NCBI GenBank assembly: GCA_003164785.1
Contig: PLUE01000047.1
Span: 62,001 to 126,000, forward strand
DNA length: 64,000 nt
Source of the DNA: Gammaproteobacteria bacterium
GTDB lineage: Bacteria; Pseudomonadota; Gammaproteobacteria; Steroidobacterales; Steroidobacteraceae
Direction: 5' to 3'
Shown: positions 16,103 through 25,472 of the stretch, piece after piece
How the letters are laid out: every line of letters begins with the position of its first letter
Numbering within the stretch: the stretch's first letter is position 1
Translations under genes and position numbers: made by a program
Notes under the pieces: model-generated
What the model was told of the DNA's origin: nothing
Database searches by the model: none
The model's input: the letters and a program-made list of their open reading frames with translations, nothing else

Positions 16103-18085
16103 TTGAATTACCCCGAATCTCGCCTCGCCGGCGCATCGGTCGCCGGCATCGCACTCACCCTCGCAGCCACGCTCGTATCCACCCTGGGCATTGCGCAAAC
16201 CGTCGTGACTTCGCCGCAGGATTCGTCCTTGGACGAGATCGTCGTGGTCGCCAACCGCGCGCCGGAACCGCTGTCGAGAATCGGCAACTCGGTGACCGTC
16301 ATCAACGAAGCGGCGATTCAGGAAAGCCAGGCGACGGTGCTGTCCGATCTGTTGGTGCAAACGCCCGGCTTGACCGTGGCGCGCAACGGCGGCGTGGGAC
16401 AGCCCACATCGGTGTTCATTCGCGGCGCCACCAGCGACCAGACCGTCGTGCTGATCGATGGCGTGCAGTTGAATGATCCTTCAGCGCCCGGCGGCGGTTT
16501 CAATTTCGCGAACCTGATGACGGCGGGAGTTTCCCGCGTGGAGATTTTGCGCGGAGCGCAATCGACCCTTTACGGCAGCCAGGCAATCGGCGGGGTCATC
16601 AACATCGTCACCGCCGATCCGAGCAAGCCCACCGGCGGTGAAGTGAATGCCGAAGGGGGATCGCTCGATACCGGTTCGATCGCGGGCGATATCGGCGGCA
16701 AGACGGATGTGCTGCAATGGCGCCTCGCCAGCAATTGGTACGGCACCAGCGGCATCGCCGCCTTCGACGAACGGCTCGGCGGCGTGCAGCGGGACGCGAG
16801 CCAGATCGGCGGCGGCTCAGGCCAATTGCGCTACGACATCACGAGCGACCTGCAACTCGATCTGCGCGCGTATTACACGACGGCGCGCGTTGACTTCGAC
16901 GGTTACGACACGCCGACCGGCACATTCGGCAACGACAACGAATACGGCACGACCGATCAGGTTCTCGGCTACGCCGGGCTCACGCTGAAGTCGCCGGATC
17001 GAACGCTCACCAATCGGCTGGCGTTCGAATACACGAACACCGATACCAGGAGCTACGATCCGCAGGCACCCGCCAATGAGGGAATTCCCACCACCGAAAC
17101 CTTCTACGGCATCGGCCGCAACGAGCGCGAGGAATACCAGGGAACCTGGCAGTTCGCGCCGCGGTATCAACTGGTGTTCGGCGCTCAGCACGAGAAGTCG
17201 ACGACCGACACCTTCGATACGGAGTACGACCCCGCCCCCCTCGAGAATGAAGCCTCGATCGACAGCGGCTATGCGCAGCTGCAGGGCGAGGTGTTGGCCG
17301 GACTGACCCTGACGGCGGGCGAACGCTACGACCGGCACGATGTCTATGGCGGCCACACCACCGGACAACTGGCCGCCGCCTGGGTCTTGAACGACGCACA
17401 CACGGTATTACGCTCGAGTTTCGGCCAGGGCTTCAAGGCGCCCTCGCTCTACCAGTTGTACAGTCAATATGGCAACACGGCGCTGCAGCCCGAACAGTCC
17501 CACAGTTGGGACGCCGGCATCGAGCAGCACGTCTGGGATGGACGCGTGATCCTGTCGGCCACGTACTTCCAGAATGACAGCCGCGATTTGATCGCATTTT
17601 TCGACTGCACCACGCCGAACGGACTGTGTGCCACCGAGCCGTTCGGTTACTACGCGAACATCGCCCGCGCGACCGCGCATGGAGCCGAGCTGCAGGCCGC
17701 CGTCAATGCGACGCAGGAACTGAACCTCACCGCCAACTACACCTTGACTGACACCGAAGACAAGTCGCCCGATTCGGCCACCTTCGGCAAGGAACTGCCG
17801 CGACATCCCAAGGAAGCGGCAAATCTCGCGGCGACCTATCGCTGGCCGATCCACCTCACCACCGATGTGGCTCTGCGCTATGGCGGCCGCAGTTTCGATG
17901 ATGCCGCCAACGACATCGCGCTCGGCGGCTACGTGCTGGTGGACCTGCGGGCCTCGTACGCGTTCGACGATCATCTGGAACTGTATGCGCGCGTCGAGAA
18001 TGCCACGGGCAAAGCCTACGAAACGGCTTACCAGTATGGATCGCTCGGGCGGGTCGGCTTCGCGGGAGTTCGCGCGAGCTTCTGA
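16103..18085 (+). CDS. btuB: TonB-dependent vitamin B12 outer-membrane receptor
   Basis: This 660-residue outer-membrane beta-barrel imports cobalamin at the expense of TonB energy. It has a signal peptide (about residues 1-31), a TonB-box-like DEIVVVANR near residue 40 and a plug domain with SDLLVQTPGLTVARNGG, SVFIRGATSDQTVVLIDGV and ILRGAQSTLYGSQAIGGVINIVT. A C-terminal barrel ends GSLGRVGFAGVRASF with the terminal Phe needed for assembly. The start is TTG at 16103 with GGGAGCAAG just upstream. A cobalamin riboswitch precedes it, which makes the B12 assignment strong. Confidence 0.93.
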   Translation: MNYPESRLAGASVAGIALTLAATLVSTLGIAQTVVTSPQDSSLDEIVVVANRAPEPLSRIGNSVTVINEAAIQESQATVLSDLLVQTPGLTVARNGGVGQPTSVFIRGATSDQTVVLIDGVQLNDPSAPGGGFNFANLMTAGVSRVEILRGAQSTLYGSQAIGGVINIVTADPSKPTGGEVNAEGGSLDTGSIAGDIGGKTDVLQWRLASNWYGTSGIAAFDERLGGVQRDASQIGGGSGQLRYDITSDLQLDLRAYYTTARVDFDGYDTPTGTFGNDNEYGTTDQVLGYAGLTLKSPDRTLTNRLAFEYTNTDTRSYDPQAPANEGIPTTETFYGIGRNEREEYQGTWQFAPRYQLVFGAQHEKSTTDTFDTEYDPAPLENEASIDSGYAQLQGEVLAGLTLTAGERYDRHDVYGGHTTGQLAAAWVLNDAHTVLRSSFGQGFKAPSLYQLYSQYGNTALQPEQSHSWDAGIEQHVWDGRVILSATYFQNDSRDLIAFFDCTTPNGLCATEPFGYYANIARATAHGAELQAAVNATQELNLTANYTLTDTEDKSPDSATFGKELPRHPKEAANLAATYRWPIHLTTDVALRYGGRSFDDAANDIALGGYVLVDLRASYAFDDHLELYARVENATGKAYETAYQYGSLGRVGFAGVRASF

Positions 18086-18107
18086 GAGAGCGTCGGCCGC
18101 GGGGAGG

Positions 18108-18134
18108 GTCGGGGCCTGTATGCGCGGCCCCGAC
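18108..18134. terminator. hairpin between convergent btuB and fghA
   Basis: GTCGGGGCC (18108-18116) pairs perfectly with GGCCCCGAC (18126-18134) around a 9-base loop, between the btuB stop at 18085 and the fghA stop at 18159. It has no strong T run, but position and stability fit a shared terminator. Confidence 0.6.
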
Positions 18135-18158
18135 TTGACGCCGAACGCGGACGTCCCG

Positions 18159-19004
18159 TTACTTGAGTATCTTCGCGTGATGCTGCAAGTGATCGCCCAT
18201 GAAGGTCTGGATGAAATAGTACCCATGGTCGTAGCCATCCTGCATGCGCAGGTTGAGCTTCTGGCCGGATGTCGCGGCAGCGGCGGCAAATTTCTCCGGC
18301 AACAACTGCTGATCCTTCAAGAACTGGTCCGCGGTGCCCTGATCGATCAGCATGTGCGTCGGAAACGCCTTGCGTGCCACGAGTACGCTGGCATCGTACT
18401 CGCGCCATTTCTCCTGATCGGGGCCCAGGTAATTACCGAAGGCTTTCTGGCCCCACGGACACTGCATGGGCGCCCCGATCGGCGCGAACGCCGAGACCGA
18501 CTTGTACTGCGTGGGATTGCGCAGGGCGATGGTCAGCGCGCCATGGCCGCCCATCGAATGGCCGAAGATGCCGGTGGCCTCCTTGAGCGCCGGCAGATTC
18601 GCGGCGACGAGTTCCGGCAACTCCCGCGTGATGTAGCTGTACATCCGATAGTTGGTCGACCAGGGCGCTTCGGTCGCATCGACGTAAAATCCCGCCCCTT
18701 GACCAAAGTCCCACTTGTCGGCGTCCCCCGGTATGCGAGGCTCGCGCGGGCTGGTGTCCGGCGCGATCAGCATCAGCCCCAATTCCGCGGCGACCTGCTG
18801 CGCGTGAGCCTTCGTGGGAAATGTCTCGTCGGTGCAGGTCAATCCCGCCAGGTAGTATAAAACAGGGACTTTTCCGCTCTTCGCCTGCGGAGGCTGATAG
18901 ACCGAAAACTTCATCGGACCGCCCGTTTCGCGGGAATCGTGTTTGTAGAATTGCTGCATGCCGCCAAAGCAAGCATGTTCGGAGACCAATTGAATCGTGC
19001 TCAT
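18159..19004 (-). CDS. fghA: S-formylglutathione hydrolase
   Basis: This cytoplasmic serine esterase hydrolyses S-formylglutathione to formate and glutathione, the last step of glutathione-dependent formaldehyde detoxification. The 281-residue protein shows PVLYYLAGLTCTDE, the nucleophile elbow FGHSMGGHGAL and the C-terminal catalytic His in DGYDHGYYFIQTF. The ATG at 19004 is preferred over the TTG at 19025. The usual partner, class III alcohol dehydrogenase (frmA), is not adjacent. A 10-bp palindrome AGGATATCCT sits at 19036-19045 between it and divergent yceH and may be a control site. Confidence 0.93.
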   Translation of the reverse strand: MSTIQLVSEHACFGGMQQFYKHDSRETGGPMKFSVYQPPQAKSGKVPVLYYLAGLTCTDETFPTKAHAQQVAAELGLMLIAPDTSPREPRIPGDADKWDFGQGAGFYVDATEAPWSTNYRMYSYITRELPELVAANLPALKEATGIFGHSMGGHGALTIALRNPTQYKSVSAFAPIGAPMQCPWGQKAFGNYLGPDQEKWREYDASVLVARKAFPTHMLIDQGTADQFLKDQQLLPEKFAAAAATSGQKLNLRMQDGYDHGYYFIQTFMGDHLQHHAKILK

Positions 19005-19075
19005 GAATACACCATCACGCTGCAAATAATTTTAAAGGATATCCTAAACGGCCCTGACGGACCCGGAAGCTGCAT

Positions 19076-19738
19076 ATGAACATCGAACTTTCTTCACTCG
19101 AGGCGCGCGTCATCGGCTGCTTGATCGAAAAAGAGATCACAACTCCGGACCAATACCCCCTGTCGCTGAACGCCCTCGCCAATGCGTGCAACCAGAAGAC
19201 CAATCGGGAGCCGGTGCTCGAACTGGCCGAGTCCGCCGTCCAGCAAGCGGTCGACTCGCTCATGAAAAAATACCTGGTGAGCGACAAGTCGGCGGGATAT
19301 GGCGGCAGGGTGACCAAATACAAGCAGCGATTCTGCAACACGGAGTTCGGCTCGCTCAAATTCTCGAAGCAAGAACTCGGCATCCTCTGTGTGCTCTTGC
19401 TTCGCGGTCCGCAGACGCCCGGCGAACTGCGTGCACGCACCAATCGACTATGCGAATTTTCCGATGCCGCCCAGGTGGAATCCACGCTTCTCGGTCTGAT
19501 GAAGCGTGAGGATGGCCCGTTCATCGCCCGCCTGCCACGCGCGCCGGGCGCCCGCGAAGCACGCTATGCCCATCTTTTCTCGGGGATGATCGAGTCGTCG
19601 CCCGAATCCGAGGAGGCCGCCGAGTCGCCCGCGAACGCCGCGACGCTGGGTCAACGTGTCGCGCAACTCGAAGCGCTGGTCGCCGTCATGCGGGCGGAAC
19701 TCGATGCGCTCATGGATGCTGGCAGCGCCGCGACCTAA
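19076..19738 (+). CDS. yceH: YceH family protein (DUF480/UPF0502)
   Basis: This 220-residue protein matches the YceH family: [29 protein letters not shown] at the N-terminus, NQKTNREPV near residue 41 and [17 protein letters not shown] near 109. The fold is two winged helices, suggesting nucleic-acid or protein interaction, but the cellular role is not established. The C-terminal 40 residues ([22 protein letters not shown]) look like a coiled coil. It begins at ATG 19076, divergent from fghA, and is convergent with a secreted TPR protein. Confidence 0.87.
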   Translation: MNIELSSLEARVIGCLIEKEITTPDQYPLSLNALANACNQKTNREPVLELAESAVQQAVDSLMKKYLVSDKSAGYGGRVTKYKQRFCNTEFGSLKFSKQELGILCVLLLRGPQTPGELRARTNRLCEFSDAAQVESTLLGLMKREDGPFIARLPRAPGAREARYAHLFSGMIESSPESEEAAESPANAATLGQRVAQLEALVAVMRAELDALMDAGSAAT

Positions 19739-19761
19739 AGGCCATCGGGAGCACCGCCGCG

Positions 19762-20493
19762 TCACTGCGGCAGCGATGCCGCCTGCTTCGCGATGCCATC
19801 ACGCTCGTGCAGCCATTTGTCGAATGCATCGATGTCCGAGATCCGCATGCCATTCGGATTGGCGCGATGATCGATGAGCCACTGCTGCATCGGCAGCATC
19901 AGCTGTTCGGCCAATTTCGGCTCGTGATTGAACAGATCCATGTAAGCCACCTTGGCTTCATCCAGTCGATCGATGGCCACGTAGGCCTCGGCCCGATGTT
20001 CGATGGCTTCGGGTAGATCCGGCTTCATGGCGAGGGTGTGATTGTAGTCATCCACCGCCTCGGCATACGCGCCCAGGCGCAGATGGATGTACCCCACGTT
20101 GTTCCAAGCCTCGTACATGTCGCCCTGATTGCTCAGCGCGAGCGTGAACTGGTCCAGAGCCCTGCCGTACGCATCGTTCTTTTTTTCCAATGCGGCGTTC
20201 TTCTTGTCTTCGTTCGGGGCACTGGCCGCCGCGGCCTCGTACTCCTTTGCCTTGTTCAACGACTTCACGCCCGCGTTATAGGCCTTCTTGGCGGCAGCGT
20301 CCGGTTTGTCGGCGCGCGGTGCGGTTTGGATCTCCTCGCCCGGCTGATTCATGCCGCCCGGTCGGCCTCCACCGCCGCCATAACCACCCTGCCCGCCCAT
20401 GCCTCCCATCTGGCCGCCGGCCAGCGACACGGTCGAGCCCAGGGCGAGCAGAACCGCCGCGAGTGGGAGGTAATTGACTGAAATCCGGCGCAT
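19762..20493 (-). CDS. secreted tetratricopeptide-repeat protein
   Basis: Starting at ATG 20493, this 243-residue protein has a signal peptide (VNYLPLAAVLLALGSTVSLAGG). A Gly/Met-rich stretch (about residues 25-50) follows, then TPR units such as YEAWNNVGYIHLRLGAYAEAVDDYNHTLAMKPDLPEA split over residues 140-175. The open frame continues upstream to 21144 but that extension is low-complexity shadow sequence. A periplasmic scaffold is likely. The Gly-rich linker between the signal and repeats is unusual. Neighbours give no functional clue. Confidence 0.78.
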   Translation of the reverse strand: MRRISVNYLPLAAVLLALGSTVSLAGGQMGGMGGQGGYGGGGGRPGGMNQPGEEIQTAPRADKPDAAAKKAYNAGVKSLNKAKEYEAAAASAPNEDKKNAALEKKNDAYGRALDQFTLALSNQGDMYEAWNNVGYIHLRLGAYAEAVDDYNHTLAMKPDLPEAIEHRAEAYVAIDRLDEAKVAYMDLFNHEPKLAEQLMLPMQQWLIDHRANPNGMRISDIDAFDKWLHERDGIAKQAASLPQ

Positions 20494-20630
20494 TCTGGCC
20501 TCCGAGCGGGACGTTTTCGAACTATGTGATGCGGCTTTCATGGTTGCCAATCTTAGGTTCTTAATGCCGTGCGCGCTGGCTTTTTTGGCGCATTCCGCCC
20601 CCGAGGCCGGATTTTCTGGGGGTGTCCTGG

Positions 20631-21095
20631 CTAATCCCCCTGGCGTGCGGCCTCCTCGATGCCGATCCGCAGGGTCGTCGTTGCAATGCGCACTTCGATC
20701 AAGAACGCGAGCAATGCCGCCGCGAGCGTCAGCATCGACAGGATGAACATGCAGGCGATGAACACGGACAGATCCCAGCGCAAAAAGGCGTTCACGAACA
20801 GCATGACCACGACGAGCGCGATGAACAACGCGGATAGCGTGATGAAAGTGATCGCCGCGTTGATCCAGCGCGAGCGGCGCGCCAGGATCTTCAACTGACC
20901 ATGAAGATCGCGATCGTCTTGAATGTAGTCCGGCCGCAGCAATCGATCTTCCATGGCGCGGGCGCGATCGACGATGCGCGCGAGACGGCTGGTCAGAACA
21001 TTGAGCGTCACGCCGATCGCGGAGATGAGAAAGATCGGCGTCAATGCCACCTGAATCAGATGGGCGATGTCGACGGCTTGCGCTCCGGAATTCAT
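20631..21095 (-). CDS. DUF2721 membrane protein
   Basis: This 154-residue membrane protein has three hydrophobic segments: about residues 12-35, 78-105 and 113-140. The DUF2721 family pattern is clear in LIQVALTPIFLISAIGVTLNVLTSRLARIVDRAR and in the following basic loop. The family is widespread and uncharacterised. Its start (ATG 21095) lies 57 bases after the next leftward gene, and 137 non-coding bases separate its stop from the TPR gene; nothing recognisable was seen there. Confidence 0.8.
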   Translation of the reverse strand: MNSGAQAVDIAHLIQVALTPIFLISAIGVTLNVLTSRLARIVDRARAMEDRLLRPDYIQDDRDLHGQLKILARRSRWINAAITFITLSALFIALVVVMLFVNAFLRWDLSVFIACMFILSMLTLAAALLAFLIEVRIATTTLRIGIEEAARQGD

Positions 21096-21151
21096 GGCAA
21101 CTACACAAGCGCCCCGACCGCCGCGAAGCGGCCGGGGCGCCCATTTAGCTC

Positions 21152-21358
21152 CTAGTTGCTGGTCGAAGGGGCCGCAGCCTTCTTGTGCTTGTTGGTGTGC
21201 TTCTTCGCTTTCTTCGGCGCATCGGTCACCGCGCCCGACGCGGCGGGCGCATCGGCGGACATCGGCGCGGCGGTCTTCGGCATATCGGCGGCCATCGAGC
21301 CAGCCGCGAGGCCAACCGTCATCAAGGCAGAGGCGATCAAGATTCCAGACTTATTCAT
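21152..21358 (-). CDS. small secreted lysine/alanine-rich protein
   Basis: This 68-residue protein has a clear signal peptide (GILIASALMTVGLAAGSMA). The short Ala/Pro-rich mature part ends in a Lys-rich stretch (KKAKKHTNKHKKAAA). Such small basic exported proteins often have no known domain. The start ATG is at 21358. The positively charged tail could bind nucleic acid, lipid A or polyanions, but this is speculation. It stands alone, leftward, between DUF2721 and DUF2127 genes. Confidence 0.65.
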   Translation of the reverse strand: MNKSGILIASALMTVGLAAGSMAADMPKTAAPMSADAPAASGAVTDAPKKAKKHTNKHKKAAAPSTSN

Positions 21359-21469
21359 GGCGTCTCCAGCGGTGGCATTACGAGTGGGTTGAAGAATACG
21401 CCGGATAAGTAAAATTAAGAACAGATGAAGATCTTTTCATGACGCGGTCGTTGCCGCGGGCGCGACCGC

Positions 21470-21964
21470 TCAAGCCGGCGGTGCGCAGCGACGTCCCTTC
21501 GCCCGCACGTGCCAGACGAGGTACGCCACGATGGCGATGTTGGCGACCACGATGCCCGCCTTGCCCAGATTCGGTCTGCTCAGGAACTCCCAGACTTCCA
21601 CCGGAATCAGCGACGCCGTGATGATGGTGGTCAACCATTCCGCCCAACGCTTCTGCATCCACAGCCCGACGCCCTCGACGGCGAAGACCGCCGCATAGGT
21701 CAGTGTCACGAAGCGCAGCTTGTGGATGTTCGATTCGTTCAGACCGCTGAACCACTGCAATGCGCGCGTCACATATTCGTGCTCGAGCCCCGACGGACGC
21801 GCCTGGACCCAGGTCAGGAGCTTCGCGGATAGCGATGCATCATGGAGACGAAGTTCACCATACGCGGCCAGCAGCAGCAGCAACACCTTGAGGAGCTTGT
21901 AGAGCGCAATGGTGCGCAGCATCCCGAAGCGCGGTGCCGGCGCCTGGCAGTCGTCGCTGGCCAT
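21470..21964 (-). CDS. DUF2127 membrane protein
   Basis: This 164-residue protein has four hydrophobic segments. Diagnostic for DUF2127 are ALYKLLKVLLLLLAAYGELRL near residue 20, FVTLTYAAVFAVEGVGLW near 84 and KRWAEWLTTIITASLIPVEVWE near 105. The family's role is unknown. It starts 6 bases after the stop of the upstream hypothetical gene and is the last member of the probable four-gene unit that begins with an ABC permease at 25401. Confidence 0.8.
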   Translation of the reverse strand: MASDDCQAPAPRFGMLRTIALYKLLKVLLLLLAAYGELRLHDASLSAKLLTWVQARPSGLEHEYVTRALQWFSGLNESNIHKLRFVTLTYAAVFAVEGVGLWMQKRWAEWLTTIITASLIPVEVWEFLSRPNLGKAGIVVANIAIVAYLVWHVRAKGRRCAPPA

Positions 21965-21970
21965 GGAAGC

Positions 21971-22354
21971 CTACGCCTGACCTGCGGGTGGCTGGAACTC
22001 GAGGGTTGCATCGAGCAGCGCCGGAATGTCGAACACGGCCCGCTCGTTATCGATGACCAACCGAGCGACCCCCGCCGCGGCCACCAGCGCCGCGGGCACC
22101 TGGATACGATCGCGCTCGCGCGTGACCGTCCATGTCTCGAGCCGTTTGTCCTGGAACGCCAGGTTGAGGGCGCCCCAGCGCAACAAGGCCGCCCGCGCCA
22201 GCGGCGTGTCGCCGCCCCAGTGGCGCTGCGCCAACGTCATGGCGGAACTGGCGGCGATCGCGCCATGGGGCAACGCCATCAGATCCTGGATGTATTTCAC
22301 CATCTCATCGGGTGGAACATGCAGGTTCAAATAGGGGGTTGCCGAGTCGCTCAT
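21971..22354 (-). CDS. hypothetical protein in ABC operon
   Basis: Beginning at ATG 22354 (MSDSATPYLNLHVPPDEM), this 127-residue soluble protein is not recognised. Notable parts are MVKYIQDLMALPHGAIAASSAMTLAQRHWGG and ARAALLRWGALNLAF. An in-frame extension upstream overlaps the ATPase gene and looks non-coding. It lies 10 bases after the ATPase stop and 6 bases before the DUF2127 gene, so it is probably co-expressed with the transporter. No signal peptide or transmembrane segment is visible. Confidence 0.65.
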   Translation of the reverse strand: MSDSATPYLNLHVPPDEMVKYIQDLMALPHGAIAASSAMTLAQRHWGGDTPLARAALLRWGALNLAFQDKRLETWTVTRERDRIQVPAALVAAAGVARLVIDNERAVFDIPALLDATLEFQPPAGQA

Positions 22355-22364
22355 GCCGGCCATT

Positions 22365-23669
22365 TTAAGTCGGATTCTCGAGGCTGAACATGGCATTCTC
22401 GTCGTTGTAGGCAAAGGCCTCCGCGTAGCGAGCCCAGCGCACCACCGCACGCAAAGTCTGATCGGCCGCCTCCTCGCTCATGAAGTCTTCCAATTCGTCG
22501 ATGAACCGGCTCTTTCGCGCGGAATGCGACGCCCGTTCATCCAATACCCGGCGGATGTGGGCCGCCAGCGGCACGTACGAGAGCAAATGGCGCAGGAAAA
22601 TGCGTTTGCGCTCGTCGACGGCGGCCTGCGCGAAGGCCACGCCGTCCTCGGCCAGCTTCAGATCGCCGCCTTCGAGTTCGGCAAACCGCAGCATTTGCAG
22701 CGTTTCAGCCACCGGAAACAGTTCGTCGATCTCCATTTGCAGATCCGACGCGATTTTCGGCAGATCGGCCGTGCCGTTGAACGGGGCGGCCGCCACCGCC
22801 TCCATGAGACCCGCGAGCAGGTTCGTCGAGACCTGCGGCAAAACGCTGCCGATCCCCAAGCCCGGGAAGCGCTCCTGGCGGCCGCCGCCCGCGGCGCCCT
22901 GGGGACGCGCCGTCATTTCGACGTAGATGCTTTCGACCAACTCGCGGAAGCTCGGATCCAGCCGGTTTCGCGGCTGAGGCAGGGAGACTTTGATTTCACT
23001 CAAGATTCGGCCCGGATTGCTGCCGAACACCAGGATGCGGTCGCACATCAACACCGCCTCCTCGATATTGTGGGTGACCAAAATCACGCCCTTGATCGGC
23101 ATGCGGCCCTCGCCCCACAGATCCAGGAAATCGGTGCGCAGCGTCTCGGCGGTCAGCACGTCGAGCGCGGAAAACGGCTCGTCCATCAGCAAGATGTTGG
23201 GGTGCACCACCAGCGCCCGGGCAAAACCGACACGCTGCCGCATGCCGCCCGACAATTCGCGCGGATACGCCGATTCGAACCCGTCCAGCCCGATGAGATC
23301 GATCGCGGCCAGGGATCGCTTGCGGATCTCCGCCCGCGGCATGCGCTGCGCTTCCAGACCCAAAGCGACGTTCTCGAACACGCTGAGCCACGGGAACAGC
23401 GCAAAGCTTTGAAATACCATGGCTATTCCGGCCGCTGGACCCGCGATCGGATGACCCAGGTAGCTCAACTCGCCCGAACTGGGCTCGGATAGACCGGCGA
23501 TCAAGCGCAAGAGCGTCGACTTGCCCGATCCCGACCGCCCCAGCAGTCCCACGATCTGGCCTTCCCGCAACTCCAGATTCATGCCCTCGAGCACCAACAG
23601 TTCGGCGCCGTCCGGCTTGGGGAAGGCCTTGCGGACGTCGGTACACTGCAGCAGTGGAGGGTTGTTCAT
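22365..23669 (-). CDS. NitT/TauT-type ABC transporter ATPase with AAA-associated C-terminal domain
   Basis: The first 240 residues of this 434-residue protein are an ABC ATPase with Walker A GRSGSGKST (about 44-52), signature LSGGMRQRVGFARAL and Walker B ILLMDEPFSALD, like nitrate/sulfonate/taurine importers. The remaining 190 residues form the AAA-associated domain (PF09821-like), rich in acidic helices (LPKIASDLQMEIDELFPVAETLQML, then a long helical tail). That domain may sense substrate or regulate the pump. It follows a double permease by 10 bases. No binding protein is encoded in the window, so the substrate is unknown. Confidence 0.87.
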   Translation of the reverse strand: MNNPPLLQCTDVRKAFPKPDGAELLVLEGMNLELREGQIVGLLGRSGSGKSTLLRLIAGLSEPSSGELSYLGHPIAGPAAGIAMVFQSFALFPWLSVFENVALGLEAQRMPRAEIRKRSLAAIDLIGLDGFESAYPRELSGGMRQRVGFARALVVHPNILLMDEPFSALDVLTAETLRTDFLDLWGEGRMPIKGVILVTHNIEEAVLMCDRILVFGSNPGRILSEIKVSLPQPRNRLDPSFRELVESIYVEMTARPQGAAGGGRQERFPGLGIGSVLPQVSTNLLAGLMEAVAAAPFNGTADLPKIASDLQMEIDELFPVAETLQMLRFAELEGGDLKLAEDGVAFAQAAVDERKRIFLRHLLSYVPLAAHIRRVLDERASHSARKSRFIDELEDFMSEEAADQTLRAVVRWARYAEAFAYNDENAMFSLENPT

Positions 23670-23679
23670 GCCATGGAAC

Positions 23680-25401
23680 TCAGGTAAGCCGATATTTGCG
23701 CTCGGCGTAGTAATACAAGGGGCGCCAGAAGAGCCGGTTGATGATCACCACGAACAGGCTCATGGTGCCGATGCCCAGCACGATACGATGGAAATCTCCC
23801 GCCGTCGTGGCCTCCGCGATATAAGCGCCCAGCCCGCGCGCCTGCACCTGGGTATCGCCCCAGGTGGCCAGTTCAGCGACGATCGCGGCATTCCACGAGC
23901 CGCCGGAGGCGGTGATCGCGCCGGTCACGTAGAACGGCAATACGGCCGGCAACGCGACTTTGCGCCACCACAGCCAGCCGGTGACCTTGAAGTTCGCCGC
24001 GACGTAGCGCATTTCCGCCGGGATCGCCGACGCGCCGGCGATCACGTTGAACAATATGTACCACTGGGTGCCCAAAATCATGAGCGGACTGAGGAAGATG
24101 TCTGCATTGAGCTTCCAGGTCACGATGCCGTAGACGGCGATCGGAAACAATAGGTTGGCGGGGAACGCGGCCATGAATTGAGCGACCGGCTGGACCAACT
24201 GGGCCGCGCGCGGTCGCATGCCCACCCAGACCCCGATGGGCACCCAGACCACGCTCGCCAGCGTTATCAGCACGAAAACGCGCAGCATGGTCAGGAGCGC
24301 CAAACCGCTCACCTGCAGCGCTTCGCGCAACGACGTGTTGACGAGCAGGACCGCCACGATGTGCCACAGGCCGAGCACTACGGCTGCGACCACCAATGAC
24401 ACCCATAGCAGGTCGAGACTGCGCCGCTTCGGTCGAGCCTCCGGCTCCACCAACGGCTCATCCTTACGCTTCACGGCACGACTCGTCCACAGGACCGCGG
24501 AATGAAAGGCGAGCGTCGCCGCGCTGATGATCCGCGAACGGCGCATCATGGTCAGGGCCCACGAGGACGGAACGCGTGCGCCCGGCTCCTGTTCCACGCG
24601 AAATCGGTCCGCCCAAGCGACCAGCGGCCGAAACAGCAATTGGTCATAGAGCAGAATCACGATCAACATCGTGACGATGGCCCATGCGATGGCAACGAGA
24701 TTTTTTTGCGCGATGGCGAGCGCGATATAGGAGCCGACACCGGGCAGCGCGAAGGTGGTGTGGCCCACCACCACCGCCTCGGAGGCCACCACGAAGAACC
24801 ACCCGCCCGACATCGACATCATCATGTTCCAGATCAACGCCGGCATGCCGAATGGCACTTCCAATTGCCAGAACCGCATCCAGGGTGACAAGCGGAACGA
24901 CTCGGCCGCTTCCGTGAGCTCGGTCGGAATCGTGCGCAGCGACTGGTAGAAGCTGAACGCCATGTTCCACGCCTGACTCGTGAATATGGCGAAAATCGCC
25001 ACGAACTCCGCGCCCAACACCCGTCCGGGCGCCAACGACAGGAAAAACACGGCTGTCACGGAAATGAAACCTAGAATGGGCACCGATTGTAGAATGTCCA
25101 ATAGGGGCACCAGGAGCTTGCCGGCCCGCTCGCTCTTGGCCGCCCATGTTGCATAGGTCAGCGTGAAAACCAACGACAGAACGAGCCCGGCCAGCATGCG
25201 AAAAGTGGTGCGTGCCGCATATTCAGGCAGATGAATTGGATCGAGCGACAAGGGTGTCGCCTTGAGCTGCGACAACGGGGCGAACAGGCCTCGTGACGTC
25301 TCGCCCAGGAATACAATGAGACCGATGACGACGATGAACGCCAGAACGTCCCAGCGCGTCGCGAGTTCGCGCAGAAACACATAGGGTTCGAATCGTTTCA
25401 T
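23680..25401 (-). CDS. NitT/TauT-type ABC transporter, fused double permease
   Basis: This single 573-residue chain carries two BPD_transp_1 permease domains in tandem (about residues 60-270 and 350-560), each with about six membrane segments. The EAA-type loops are recognisable: ELTEAAESFRLSPWMRFWQLEVP in the first half and EMRYVAANFKVTGWLWWRKVALPAVLP in the second. Such fused permeases pair with the AAA-associated ATPases and form a poorly studied branch of the nitrate/sulfonate/bicarbonate family. It starts at ATG 25401 and is the first gene of its unit. The substrate cannot be read from the sequence. Confidence 0.87.
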   Translation of the reverse strand: MKRFEPYVFLRELATRWDVLAFIVVIGLIVFLGETSRGLFAPLSQLKATPLSLDPIHLPEYAARTTFRMLAGLVLSLVFTLTYATWAAKSERAGKLLVPLLDILQSVPILGFISVTAVFFLSLAPGRVLGAEFVAIFAIFTSQAWNMAFSFYQSLRTIPTELTEAAESFRLSPWMRFWQLEVPFGMPALIWNMMMSMSGGWFFVVASEAVVVGHTTFALPGVGSYIALAIAQKNLVAIAWAIVTMLIVILLYDQLLFRPLVAWADRFRVEQEPGARVPSSWALTMMRRSRIISAATLAFHSAVLWTSRAVKRKDEPLVEPEARPKRRSLDLLWVSLVVAAVVLGLWHIVAVLLVNTSLREALQVSGLALLTMLRVFVLITLASVVWVPIGVWVGMRPRAAQLVQPVAQFMAAFPANLLFPIAVYGIVTWKLNADIFLSPLMILGTQWYILFNVIAGASAIPAEMRYVAANFKVTGWLWWRKVALPAVLPFYVTGAITASGGSWNAAIVAELATWGDTQVQARGLGAYIAEATTAGDFHRIVLGIGTMSLFVVIINRLFWRPLYYYAERKYRLT

Positions 25402-25472
25402 CGGCGCATTCTCGCAGGACAGGCAACGAACTAGCTAGTAGGGTACGCAGTAGTTGGCATGAGCATGCATCT

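Noticed and set aside
20494..21144. N-terminal extension of the secreted TPR protein
   Set aside because: The extension is Arg/Ser-rich shadow sequence overlapping DUF2721; the signal peptide begins at 20493.
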